A stretch of 64,000 nucleotides of DNA from CAVWUA01 sp963758025. GTDB taxonomy: Bacteria > Planctomycetota > Planctomycetia > Isosphaerales > Isosphaeraceae. The notes under the pieces were generated by a model. The model saw only the letters and a program-made list of their open reading frames with translations. It was not told the DNA's origin and did no database searches. The position numbers were made by a program, and so were the translations under genes. Position 1 is the first letter of the stretch. Every line of letters begins with the position of its first letter. This document shows, piece after piece, positions 55,970-64,000 of the stretch. The stretch spans positions 186,001 through 250,000 of the forward strand of contig CAVWUA010000001.1 of NCBI GenBank assembly GCA_963758025.1, in the 5' to 3' direction.

Positions 55970-56971
55970 TCACGACGAGGTTGAGGACTTCATCGGGAAA
56001 TCGACCACGGTCGCGGTCTGCCGCGCACCGCTCCCCGCACATTCCAGCGTCGTGCCGACGTTGGCCTGTGTCGACCGCACATACCCTAGCGCGATCGGTC
56101 CGTTCCAGCCGGGTGAATAGGCCGACGAGGTGATCTTGCCCACAACCTTCCCCTCCGACTCCAGCGCCGTGCCGGGCGGCGGAACCGAGGGCCCCTCGAT
56201 CCGTAGCCCCTTGAGCAGTTTGTTGACGTGCCCGAGGGCGTCGATCCGTGCGACGGTCTCCTGACCGAGATAGCATCCCTTGACGAAGTTGATCGCCCGG
56301 GCATCCCGGTTCACCTCCTGAGGCAGGTTCTCGGGCGTTACGTCGCGTCCGAACAGGGGCGTGCCCGCCTCGATTCGCAGCACGTCGAATGTCGACTCGT
56401 CCAAATCCCGCAGGCCGAGCGACTCGCCCGCCTTGCGCAGGACCTCATCCACCAGCGGCGAATCGTCCCTCTCGCCGATCAGGGTCACTCCCGATTGCCC
56501 CGCGGGAGACTCTCGCACGACCCACACGGCCCGATCGAGAACCTTTGCCGGTTGATGGTTCAACTCCCCTTCGGGCGGCACTGGAATGTCCATCCTCGTG
56601 ATGAGATCCACCGCCTTCGGGCCTGCCAGGTGGTATTCGAACGTCCGCCCGGACAGGTCGGATAACTCGATATCATCGAAGACGCCATACTTCTCCAGGT
56701 GCGGTAAGATCGATTCCAACCCGTCCCGGGTGGTTCGGAGCAAGATGCGGTCTTCATCAACCAGCACGGAGACATAGCCGAGCGTCTTGCCCTGCGGACT
56801 CGTCACGAACGCCTCGCATCCCCGACCGACAGCCAGCCGTTTGATATCGTTCGTGACGAGGTTGTGCAGGAACTTGACCCGGTCTGGCCCGGTCACCAAG
56901 AACCGAGACCAGGGCGAGCGATCCATCAGGACGACCGATCCGGCCGCCGCGTGGTAGGCGTCGAGAATCAT
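55970..56971 (-). CDS. ygfZ: Folate-binding Fe/S maintenance protein YgfZ (GcvT-like)
   Basis: From ATG 56971 the 333-residue protein follows the GcvT/YgfZ fold: WSRFLVTGPDRVKFLHNLVTNDIKRLAVG, GKTLGYVSVLVDEDRILLRT, HLAGPKAVDL and, near residue 240, the family hallmark KGCYLGQETVARIDALGHVNK, with the Cys of K-G-C-Y-x-G-Q-E. The C-terminal barrel includes GKVVGKITSSAYSPG. YgfZ uses tetrahydrofolate to help assemble or repair certain Fe-S enzymes, relevant in a genome with many radical SAM proteins. It is single; the start at 57019 is less likely. Confidence 0.9.
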   Translation of the reverse strand: MILDAYHAAAGSVVLMDRSPWSRFLVTGPDRVKFLHNLVTNDIKRLAVGRGCEAFVTSPQGKTLGYVSVLVDEDRILLRTTRDGLESILPHLEKYGVFDDIELSDLSGRTFEYHLAGPKAVDLITRMDIPVPPEGELNHQPAKVLDRAVWVVRESPAGQSGVTLIGERDDSPLVDEVLRKAGESLGLRDLDESTFDVLRIEAGTPLFGRDVTPENLPQEVNRDARAINFVKGCYLGQETVARIDALGHVNKLLKGLRIEGPSVPPPGTALESEGKVVGKITSSAYSPGWNGPIALGYVRSTQANVGTTLECAGSGARQTATVVDFPMKSSTSS

Positions 56972-57108
56972 GGGGAACCCAGAAGTCTTTCGGGAATTGG
57001 ATATTGGGTGAAGGCTCAATCATTCATCCTGGATTTTCGACAATGGAAACACGGGAGGGACTGTAGCCGACCGCCAACCTCGATGGTTCGGAATTCCACC
57101 CTCATCCA

Positions 57109-58321
57109 TCATTCCGGCTCTCCTGCCACCTCCGCTCGTACACGATCCGCCTGGCTGACAAACAGGCAGGAGGGGCTTGTGGCGACAAGGCGGCGAGCCT
57201 CCTCGGGGTGATCGAGAGAGATCATGGCAAGTCCCGTCACGTCGCCCGGATCGAGCGAGCTGAGCAGGTAAACATCAGCCCACGAAAGCACGTGGGCCAG
57301 GCGGCGTGCGGTCGAGTAGTCCGGCTCGCCGACGAGGGCTTTCAAGGCGCTGGGGGCGTCACGCGGGTCATCCAGTTCGGTCAGACGCTTCAGGGCCTGG
57401 CCGAGCTCTCCCTCGGTTCTTGACAACGCGACAATCTTGCCCCCTTGCCTCACCAGGCGGGTTGCCGTGACCAGGCCATCCGTCAACGTGTCGATCATGG
57501 TGGGATGGGGGCCTTCGCCGATGCCCGACGACGACCAGGTCGGCCCGTTCCTCCACCTGGAACCGCCATGCGGCATCCATGGCGCGAATCCCTTCCGCGC
57601 GAACGTTCGCCGCTTCTCCCGCGATGACATCCGCGAGACCCCCGACCCCCGGCAGAGTGGCAATGTGAAAATGGCTTCCCAGAAGCCAGCTCACCTCGGC
57701 GGCCTCGTCCATGGACGTTGATGGATTTTCCTTCCGAGATGAGCGGTCCTTCGCCCCAGCGGGCGGGAGTTGCCGGACCGCCTGATCGCTCAGTCCTGGA
57801 AAGATCGTGCTCCAGGGGCCTCGGTAGCCCGAGGTGTCGTCGAACCCTAGCCGACCGACAGGTAAAACCACGTCGGCATCCGTCAGGAATCGGTTCAGAT
57901 AAACCCGGTGCCCCTCCTGGGTGGTTGCCAGGTAGGCGAGCGCTTCCCGATCGGTCGGGTTGTGGACGGAAAGGGTGATACCCGGTGGAACGGCCAGGGC
58001 AAATTCGTCGCCAATCGGTCCGGCAACCAGCACCCGGATCGATCCGGGCTCGACTCCGGCCTCGCGCAACTCCTCGCAGATCGCTCCAATGATCCGATCG
58101 GCCTCGGCCACCTCAGGGTCCAGCGGGATCACGACCTGATCGCCCGGAACGACCGCCTGACGCAGCGCCGGGAACCCGAGTGGCCGCTTGAGAGCCTCCC
58201 GCAGACGCGGCGGGATCTCCGACGTTGCCAGCGCCTCTGGGCCTTGCCAGTGGCCCGCGAAATGGGCGTCGGGAAGTTCAAAATCGACCTGCTCGTCCTG
58301 AAACGCGACCGCGACCCGCAT
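57109..58321 (-). CDS. LarA-like (lactate racemase domain) protein, frame interrupted
   Basis: The N-terminal part (MRVAVAFQDEQVDFELPDAHF, GDQVVIPLDPEVAEADRIIGAICEELREAGV, SIRVLVAGPIGDEFALAVPPGI) follows the LarA/DUF2088 fold. A frame change near 57515 (ADLVVVGIGEGPHPTMIDT) leads to the second half (TRLVRQGGKIVALSRTEGELG...) ending at 57109, for about 404 residues. In LarA the cofactor-anchoring Lys sits in a G-x-x-G-x-K-L motif after a His; here the matching region is RLGFDDTSGYRGPWSTIFPG, without Lys or His. The nickel-pincer chemistry is therefore doubtful. No larB/C/E genes are nearby. Confidence 0.7.
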
Positions 58322-58528
58322 GTGTCTTCCTTTCGACCGAAACTGTCATCACGTTCATGATAGGCTCACCCTGCCGGGGGTTCAAGCAGACCGGATCAGC
58401 CCTCATTGAGGAGTTTCGACGTTCTTCCCGTTGCTGGCGTGACGGCGTGGGTTGAGGTAAACTGAATGGGTTGCCACCGTCTTCTCAATCAGTCATGCGT
58501 GTCTCCCTAACCTCGACAGGTTCTTGTC

Positions 58529-59518
58529 ATGTCCATGCCGGAGAACTCCGAACGCCCCGCGCCGGGGCAGACCATCGTCATCGAGCGCCGGGAGCGGGTG
58601 AGCCTGTTCCGCAGGCTCTTCAATCCGTTGCTCTGGCTTCTTCTGTTCCTCTTGCTCTTTGGGTCGTTCTTCTCGCAGGAGGCTGGCCTCCCCAAGAAGC
58701 TGGGCGAACGGTATGTGGCGGGTGATGTGACGGGGCCGAAGGTCGCGGTTGTCGAGGTTGAGGGGCTGATCATGGGAGAGACGGTGGATTACGCCCTGAA
58801 GCAGATCCGCCAGGCTCGGGACGATGCGCAGGTCAAGGCCGTGGTGCTGAGGATCGACTCGCCCGGCGGCACGGTTTCCGGCTCGGATCGCATCTGGCGA
58901 GAGGTTGAGAGCCTCAAGGAGATCAAGCCGGTGGTCGCCTCCTTCGGTGGCATGGCGGCCTCGGGCGGATACTACGTGGCGGCCCCGGCACATCACGTCT
59001 TCGCCGAGCCGACCACCATGACCGGCTCGATCGGCGTCATCATGGAAGTCCCTCAGATTGGCGAGTTGCTGGACAAGGTGGGGGTCCATTTCGAGACGAT
59101 CGCCACGGGAGCCTGGAAGGACTCCGGCTCGATGTTCCGCGACATGTCGGACGAGGAACGCGAACGCTGGCGAGAGGTCATCGATGCCTCGTATCAGCGT
59201 TTCGTGCGGATTGTTGCGAAAGGTCGGGGTCTCTCAATGGAAGCCGTCAAGACCCTGGCGGACGGCAAGGTGTACACGGCGGACGAGGCCGTGCAGCTTG
59301 GCCTTGTCAATCAGGTTGGTTACCTTGATGACGCAATCCTCGAAGCGCGACGACGGGCCACGCCGAGCCTGGAGAACTCGAGGGTCATTCGCTATGCGGA
59401 GCCGCTCAACCTGACCGAGGCCTTGCTGTCGATCACCGCACCGAAGCCCGGCTTGAAACTCGACGCGGAAACCGCGCTTCGGTTTCAGACGCCCAGAATC
59501 CTCTACCTCGCCCGTTGA
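58529..59518 (+). CDS. sppA: Signal peptide peptidase SppA (S49 family)
   Basis: The 329-residue protein has one membrane anchor (LFNPLLWLLLFLLLFGSFFS, about residues 30-49) and a ClpP-like fold with RIDSPGGTVSGSDRIWREV, the nucleophile Ser145 in FGGMAASGGYYVAAPA and the general base Lys197 in TGAWKDSGSMFR, spaced as in Bacillus SppA. TGSIGVIM completes the oxyanion side. It degrades leftover signal peptides in the membrane. The single-domain length matches the short form of the family. Confidence 0.93.
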   Translation: MSMPENSERPAPGQTIVIERRERVSLFRRLFNPLLWLLLFLLLFGSFFSQEAGLPKKLGERYVAGDVTGPKVAVVEVEGLIMGETVDYALKQIRQARDDAQVKAVVLRIDSPGGTVSGSDRIWREVESLKEIKPVVASFGGMAASGGYYVAAPAHHVFAEPTTMTGSIGVIMEVPQIGELLDKVGVHFETIATGAWKDSGSMFRDMSDEERERWREVIDASYQRFVRIVAKGRGLSMEAVKTLADGKVYTADEAVQLGLVNQVGYLDDAILEARRRATPSLENSRVIRYAEPLNLTEALLSITAPKPGLKLDAETALRFQTPRILYLAR

Positions 59519-59524
59519 ACGGCA

Positions 59525-60772
59525 TCAGTGACGTTCGTCGCGAGCCGTCTCCCGGGTCATGACCCAGACCAGATACACCGTACCGCTCTTCCGCTCGCGA
59601 GAGGCATCGCGAGCGTGATCCGGCGCGGGAGGTCCGGCGAGCACATCGTTCGTCCGGTTCGACGCCCGTTCCCCCGCTGTCGCCTCGTCCAGGGACGGCG
59701 GAGTGTCTTTCGCCAGAGCCGAAGGGGGCATGGGCGTCCGGATCATGGATCGCAGCACGGGGTCGAGCGAGGTGACCGTCTCCCGAGACGGATGGGGGTC
59801 CAACTCCCCACGGTCGGCCAGGGAGACAGCGGCATCAGCGGGAGGCGGTTGCAGGTCGGACGCGGGTGGGTGCGCCAGACCCGGCGTGAACTCGATCCGA
59901 CCGATTCCCGCAAGCTGGTTCAGCGTGCTGGAGTCCGGCGTATCATCCCGGATCGGATCGGAAGAACTCGCCTCGAGATCCTTGCGCAGGTGGGTCGCTT
60001 CACGATCGCTCAGCACCACGGCATAAACCACCGCCTTGCCTGGTCTTGAGGGATCGGCCACCACGTCCAGCGCGATCCGGAGAAGGCCCTGGGAGGAAGA
60101 CCGAGGTGCTAGATTCCTGATCGTCGATTCCACCTTCTCCAACTCATACGGTGCGAGCCGATCAACGGTGATTGTCAGACGCCGAACGTCGGGCCGATTT
60201 AACAATTCGCGGGCACGCTCCTGGTCGTCGTTCCGTCGAATGTCCTCGGATGTGAGCGTCGAATCGGGATTTTCCGTCGTGTCGGCAGAGGCGAGCGCCT
60301 CGATTGGCGCGGGAGTCGGCGAACCTGGCACCGCTTCCAATGCCGGCGGTTCGACCGCGCGGTCGGGCATGGCCCTCGGTTGTGTCGGAACGGGCTGCTT
60401 GGCCAGCGGTGGAACCGAGTCATCGGATTGGGAGAGCCAGGGACCGAGCGTCAGCCCGAGAGCGATCAGCGTTCCCGCCGCGACGGCCAGGGCCGATCCG
60501 GCGGCCAGGGCGAGTCGGGGCCTCGACCGCAGCGCCCGCCGGATGCGCTGACGCGGCAATAGATCGATCTGCGAGACGACCGCGCTGGAGACGTCGGCCG
60601 GGGCGGTCGGCCGGGCCATGCCATGGATGGTCGTTCGGACGGACGCCAGCTCCTGCAACCGTTCGGCCAGAAGCGGACTCGACAGCAGGGCTTCCTCGAC
60701 GACAAGCCGCCAGGGCGTGTCGAGTTCGCCGTCGAGATAAGCGCTCAGTAAGGATTCATCTGGTAAATTCAT
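59525..60772 (-). CDS. Putative anti-sigma factor (transmembrane)
   Basis: The 415-residue protein begins MNLPDESLLSAYLDGELDTPWRLVVEEALLSSPLLAERLQELA, the helical anti-sigma start without the zinc Cys. One membrane helix (ALAAGSALAVAAGTLIALGL) is followed by a long Pro/Ser/Thr-rich periplasmic region that includes VRRLTITVDRLAPYELEKVESTIRNL and VVYAVVLSDREATHL. It lies 88 bases after the ECF sigma gene on the same strand, so it should hold that sigma factor at the membrane until a signal arrives; the pairing is inference from context. Confidence 0.72.
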   Translation of the reverse strand: MNLPDESLLSAYLDGELDTPWRLVVEEALLSSPLLAERLQELASVRTTIHGMARPTAPADVSSAVVSQIDLLPRQRIRRALRSRPRLALAAGSALAVAAGTLIALGLTLGPWLSQSDDSVPPLAKQPVPTQPRAMPDRAVEPPALEAVPGSPTPAPIEALASADTTENPDSTLTSEDIRRNDDQERARELLNRPDVRRLTITVDRLAPYELEKVESTIRNLAPRSSSQGLLRIALDVVADPSRPGKAVVYAVVLSDREATHLRKDLEASSSDPIRDDTPDSSTLNQLAGIGRIEFTPGLAHPPASDLQPPPADAAVSLADRGELDPHPSRETVTSLDPVLRSMIRTPMPPSALAKDTPPSLDEATAGERASNRTNDVLAGPPAPDHARDASRERKSGTVYLVWVMTRETARDERH

Positions 60773-60860
60773 TGGGATCCGGCATGGACGTAGCCATGAG
60801 GTTCGGGTTCGGATCGATTGGCTGATCGGGGTGCGGGGTCTCGGCGAATCAGTTCAAAGG

Positions 60861-61457
60861 TCAGGCCAGGTTGCCTCGCAACGATTCCTCGATGACGCCC
60901 CGGAGCCGCTCGCGGAGTTCCGTCCGGGCGCGGTGCAATCGGCTGCGCACCGTTCCGACCGGGACTCCCAAGATCTCAGCGATTTCCTCGTAGCGCAGGC
61001 CGTCCAAATCCTTCAGGACCACCACGGCGCGATGGTCAGGAGCCAAGGCATTCAGCGCCTCTTGAATCTGCTCATCACGTTCCGCCCGGACGAGCGGCAA
61101 CGATGGGTCACTCTGATCAACGTCCATCCGGGGGTCAAATGTCTCGTCGCCACCCCGGGCACGCGGCGGAGGATGCACTCCTCTCTTCCGCCGACGGTCG
61201 CTCAGGGCCAGGTTGACCGCGATCCGGTACATCCAGGTGTAAAACGAACTCTGCCCATGAAAGTGCCCCAGTTTCTGGTAGGCACGGAGAAAGGCATCCT
61301 GCAACAGATCGTGAGCATCCTCAGCGCTCCCGGCCAGGCGGAGGATCGTCGGATAGAGCCGGTCCTGGTAACGCCGGACCAGCACTCCGAACGCCTCCGT
61401 CTTCCCCGCGCGACAGGCATCGATGAGGGATTGGTCGTCGTTGCGCCCGGTCATCAC
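60861..61457 (-). CDS. ECF-type RNA polymerase sigma factor
   Basis: The 198-residue protein has region 2 (FGVLVRRYQDRLYPTILRLAGSAEDAHDLLQDAFLRAYQKLGHFHGQSSFYTWMYRIAVNLALSDRRRK in parts; the DAHDLLQDAFLRAY helix binds core polymerase) and region 4 (QIQEALNALAPDHRAVVVLKDLDGLRYEEIAEILGVPVGTVRSRLHRARTEL in parts; GVPVGTVRSRLHRAR reads the -35 element). The linker is acidic and short. It should direct a stress-type regulon together with the downstream anti-sigma gene. Start may be ATG 61457 or 61454. Confidence 0.93.
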   Translation of the reverse strand: MMTGRNDDQSLIDACRAGKTEAFGVLVRRYQDRLYPTILRLAGSAEDAHDLLQDAFLRAYQKLGHFHGQSSFYTWMYRIAVNLALSDRRRKRGVHPPPRARGGDETFDPRMDVDQSDPSLPLVRAERDEQIQEALNALAPDHRAVVVLKDLDGLRYEEIAEILGVPVGTVRSRLHRARTELRERLRGVIEESLRGNLA

Positions 61458-61669
61458 TTACCTTAGACGCAGAAGGATCGGATTGAGTTCCCGATGAGTT
61501 GCCGCACAACGTCGGAAGGGGAGGCGCGATCAGGACGGGATCTCTCTCGGACCCTTCCCTCCCCTCTCCTACAAGCATACCGCAAACGGCACGCCGGGAA
61601 GAGTCTGGAGTTCAGGTTCCGGTCTTACCGCAAAGACGATGATCGGGCCCGCGACCGAAGTGGCGTCCC

Positions 61670-62155
61670 TCAGACGGACGAGCCGGCCTTCAAGGTCTTG
61701 TAGGCGGCGACGGCCATGCGATCGCACTCCTCGTTCTCGGGATGACCGTTATGGCCGAGGACGTGGGTGATGCGCACGTTGTGGCGGGCCGCCAGCTCGT
61801 CGAGCTGTCGCCAGAGGTCCTCGTTCATGACCGGCTTGAGTTGCCGACCTTCCTTGCGCTTCCACCCCTGAGCCTTCCACTTCGGCATCCACTCCCGGAG
61901 CCCCTTGGCAACATACTGGCTGTCGGTAACCAGCTCGACGCGGCAGGGGCGTTTCAAGGTGGCCAGGCCCTCGATGACGCCTTGAAGCTCCATACGATTG
62001 TTCGTCGTTTGAGGTTCCGCCCCCGAGGCATCCGTCCGGCGTCCGCTGGACGGATGAACGAGAATATAGGCCCATCCACCTGGCCCGGGATTGCCACTGC
62101 ATGCACCGTCGGTGAAGAGCTGCACCTCGGTGGTTTCCTCGTCGCGTTCATCCAT
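61670..62155 (-). CDS. rnhA: Ribonuclease HI
   Basis: From ATG 62155 the 161-residue protein has the four metal-binding residues: Asp16 (LFTDGACSGNPG), Glu56 (NNRMELQGVI), Asp78 (LVTDSQYVAKG) and Asp145 (NEECDRMAVA), plus the handle region WMPKWKAQGWKRKEGRQLKP and HVLGHNGHPENE, in which Gly-His takes the usual place of the catalytic loop histidine. It removes RNA from RNA-DNA hybrids. The longer start at 62236 is not supported. Confidence 0.95.
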   Translation of the reverse strand: MDERDEETTEVQLFTDGACSGNPGPGGWAYILVHPSSGRRTDASGAEPQTTNNRMELQGVIEGLATLKRPCRVELVTDSQYVAKGLREWMPKWKAQGWKRKEGRQLKPVMNEDLWRQLDELAARHNVRITHVLGHNGHPENEECDRMAVAAYKTLKAGSSV

Positions 62156-62296
62156 GTTCAACCATCCGATCCGTCCGAGGCAAGGAATAGGGAAAACAAC
62201 GGAATGACGCAAGCAAGGACCGGGTTCTCGTTCCACCGGCCTTGCTTGCCGTCTTGCCTGCTCAATGCTCGGGGCATTGCGTCTGGTTCGTGCGAC

Positions 62297-62911
62297 TCAA
62301 TATTTCCGAACCACTCCGACGAGGACACCAATAATATCAACCTTGTCGCGGTAGATCGGCTTCATCTCGCGGTTGGCCGGTTCGAGCCGGACACGGTTCC
62401 GTTCGCGGTAGAACCGCTTCAAGGTGGCCTCGCCATCGGCGTCGCGCACGGCGACGATCTGACCGTCGCGGGCCTGCTCCTGGCGGCGAATGATCACGAA
62501 GTCGCCATCGGCGATGTGCTCCTCGATCATCGAATCGCCCGAGACCTGCAAGGCAAACTTATCGACGGAATCCTCCCAGTCCTGGAAGTCGAGTTCTTCC
62601 TCGGCCTGTTCATCGGCCAGGATCGGCTGTCCGGCGGCGATGCGGCCCAGAAGTTTCACGCCACCGTGGACCGTCGGGGCCATGGTCGGATCGTCGAGCA
62701 ACTGAATCGCCCGAGACATGTTCGGCTCTCGGTGGATCAGCCCCTTCTTCTGGAGGGCCTTCAGGTGGCACATCACGCCGTTGGGGCTCTTGATCCCGAA
62801 CTCGACGCCGATTTCCCGGACCGTCGGACCGTAACCCCGGCCCTGGATCTTGCTGCGGATAAAACTGTAAATCTCGCGCTGGCGAGACGTTAAGTTGTCA
62901 AGGTCGGCCAT
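62297..62911 (-). CDS. lexA: LexA repressor
   Basis: From ATG 62911 the 204-residue protein has a winged HTH (LTSRQREIYSFIRSKIQGRGYGPTVREIG, KSPNGVMCHLKALQKKGLIHR), the autocleavage site Ala93-Gly94 in GRIAAGQPIL, the catalytic Ser127 in SGDSMIEEHI and Lys165 in GEATLKRFY. It represses SOS genes and cleaves itself when RecA is active. No consensus LexA box of a known type is obvious upstream. It is encoded alone, 141 bases above rnhA. Confidence 0.95.
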   Translation of the reverse strand: MADLDNLTSRQREIYSFIRSKIQGRGYGPTVREIGVEFGIKSPNGVMCHLKALQKKGLIHREPNMSRAIQLLDDPTMAPTVHGGVKLLGRIAAGQPILADEQAEEELDFQDWEDSVDKFALQVSGDSMIEEHIADGDFVIIRRQEQARDGQIVAVRDADGEATLKRFYRERNRVRLEPANREMKPIYRDKVDIIGVLVGVVRKY

Positions 62912-63127
62912 CGGAGTGACTCCCGGGGTTGATGGTCCCTTCGAATCGAGGCGTTCTGAGGGCCGGGCTCCGTCCGCGACGAGGCGGGGGTCGGATCGCT
63001 GCGGGTTACCTGGTCCGATGGGGTACAAACGGACCCGGACACAGACGATCACCACCTGACCCTTTGGTGGCTAATGTACAATGGTTGTCTAGCGCACGCG
63101 AGAACATTTTTCTGAAAAACTGGAAAT

Positions 63128-64000
63128 TCACTTGACGCTCACTCCGCGGGTTCCGGTTTTCTCATCCGCATCCGGGGATTCATGAACGAGGTCGGAGATC
63201 AGAGCGACGAGATCCCGGAGGTGATATCCCGTGGCGACAAGCTGGCCGTCCCTGTCCACGACCATCAGGTAGGGAATGGCCATCACGCCGAAGCGAACGG
63301 CCAGGGGTTGCTCGGCGTTCTCGTCTTCGGAAACCGGGACGGCGGATGAGCGGATCTGCGGCCAGTCGAGCTTGCTGGTCTTGAGAAACTCCTCGACCGG
63401 CTCACGCTTCTCGTCGAGGTTCACGCCGATGATCTGAAGACCCAGCGGCCCGAGTTGCTCGTGCATCATTTTCATCGAGGGCATCTCCTGCATGCAAGGA
63501 CCGCACCAGGTCGCCCAGAAGTCGATGACCACGACCTTGCCGCGATAGTCCTCCAGGTTCAGCGTTTTTCCCTCGTACGTCTCGCCCGAGAAGCCGGAGA
63601 GGACCTGGCCCTTGAGCGCGAGGCGGCGGGCGATCCCGGCGGCATACTGAGCCTGAGGATCGTCCGGGAATCGTTCGGCAAGCACCTTGTAGAGCTTCTG
63701 CGCGAGTGTCTCTCGGCCGGTCAACTCGGCCTCGGAAGCCAGCCGGCCGAGTATCTGGGCCGTCTCCGGGTGAGGAGACTTGTCGTTCGCCAGCTGGATG
63801 GCGGCCCGGGACACCTGCTCGAACCGGGCTTCCTCGCTCGGGAAGGCCGATTCCGGCGCGTCCTCCAGCGCCTTGACCCACTCGAAGGCGGCCAGCGAGG
63901 TCAACTCCGTTCCCTGCCAGTCTTGCTCCATCTTTTCGGTGACGGCGCGCAGGCGGTCGAGGGCCTTTGGCTTGCTTTCGAGAACCTGATCTTTCAGGGC
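63128..64000 (-). CDS. TlpA-like thioredoxin-fold protein (partial, runs off the window)
   Basis: The frame is open to the window edge, beyond the Met at 63931 (...LDRLRAVTEKMEQDW), so the start lies outside. The visible 290 residues have a helical TPR-like region (LASEAELTGRETLAQKLYKVLAERFPDDPQAQYAAG in parts) and a TlpA/AhpC-like thioredoxin domain with the active site DFWATWCGPCMQEMPSMK, a cis-Pro in VMAIPYLMVVD and the TlpA insertion VVVIDFW. It likely reduces disulfides in the periplasm, with an unseen signal peptide. Codon use is like its neighbours. Confidence 0.85.
   Translation of the reverse strand, partial: ALKDQVLESKPKALDRLRAVTEKMEQDWQGTELTSLAAFEWVKALEDAPESAFPSEEARFEQVSRAAIQLANDKSPHPETAQILGRLASEAELTGRETLAQKLYKVLAERFPDDPQAQYAAGIARRLALKGQVLSGFSGETYEGKTLNLEDYRGKVVVIDFWATWCGPCMQEMPSMKMMHEQLGPLGLQIIGVNLDEKREPVEEFLKTSKLDWPQIRSSAVPVSEDENAEQPLAVRFGVMAIPYLMVVDRDGQLVATGYHLRDLVALISDLVHESPDADEKTGTRGVSVK

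Noticed and set aside
62912..63127. A LexA/SOS box upstream of lexA
   Set aside because: Neither the proteobacterial CTG-N10-CAG nor the Gram-positive CGAAC-N4-GTTCG pattern is convincing here, and the planctomycete box is not known to me.

Overview
The window looks like chromosomal DNA of a GC-rich planctomycete, most likely of the Isosphaeraceae type. The evidence is a DUF1559 pseudopilin with an N-terminal GFTLIE processing site and a C-terminal HPGG...DG motif, CRTAC1 (FG-GAP plus ASPIC/UnbV) and TPR proteins in one run, a protein with an MJ0042-type zinc finger, many small secreted proteins without clear families, and an EF-G with the AHIDSGKTT P-loop known from planctomycete, spirochaete and mitochondrial EF-G. 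No species is claimed.

Layout. 0.1-10.5 kb: two convergent blocks of cobalamin-type radical SAM enzymes (three), SAM methyltransferases (three), glycosyltransferase-like proteins (two), a W/G-rich repeat protein and a flavin-reductase-like protein, tightly coupled by ATGA/GTGA overlaps. This resembles an undescribed biosynthetic or modification locus. 10.97-13.75 kb: a 2.7-kb island inserted in the 3' half of a tRNA-Leu(UAA) gene, bounded by a 54-bp exact duplication of that half. It carries an ImmA/IrrE-like metallopeptidase overlapping a PIN-like nuclease, plus a small HTH protein behind two palindromic operators, and has no recognisable integrase. 14.3-23 kb: a lipoprotein, the DUF1559 pseudopilin, and a coupled run of TPR, CRTAC1, TPR, beta-propeller and TPR proteins. 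22.8-27.4 kb: cupin, HU-like protein, gamma-glutamyltransferase and a SurA/parvulin-like foldase. 28-29.1 kb and 39.2-39.8 kb: decayed IS1380, IS630 and IS5 transposase genes. 29.7-34.6 kb: a urease operon ureA-B-C-F-G-D without ureE. 35-42.5 kb: secreted proteins, a phosphate-selective-porin-like protein, a PIN-TRAM membrane protein, a HIT hydrolase. 43-64 kb: fusA, a DUF3179 protein, SRPBCC, zinc-ribbon membrane protein, Eis-like acetyltransferase, BshC-like protein, GT2, a 1098-residue TPR membrane protein, YgfZ, a LarA-like protein, SppA, anti-sigma and ECF sigma, RNase HI, LexA and a TlpA-like thioredoxin cut by the window edge.

A strong technical theme is that about ten genes, including ureG and ureD, need one or two frame changes to give a full-length product, while long conserved genes (fusA, ureC, ggt, lexA) are intact. 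Uncorrected indels in the assembly are the simplest explanation, and interrupted genes are therefore annotated across their whole span.
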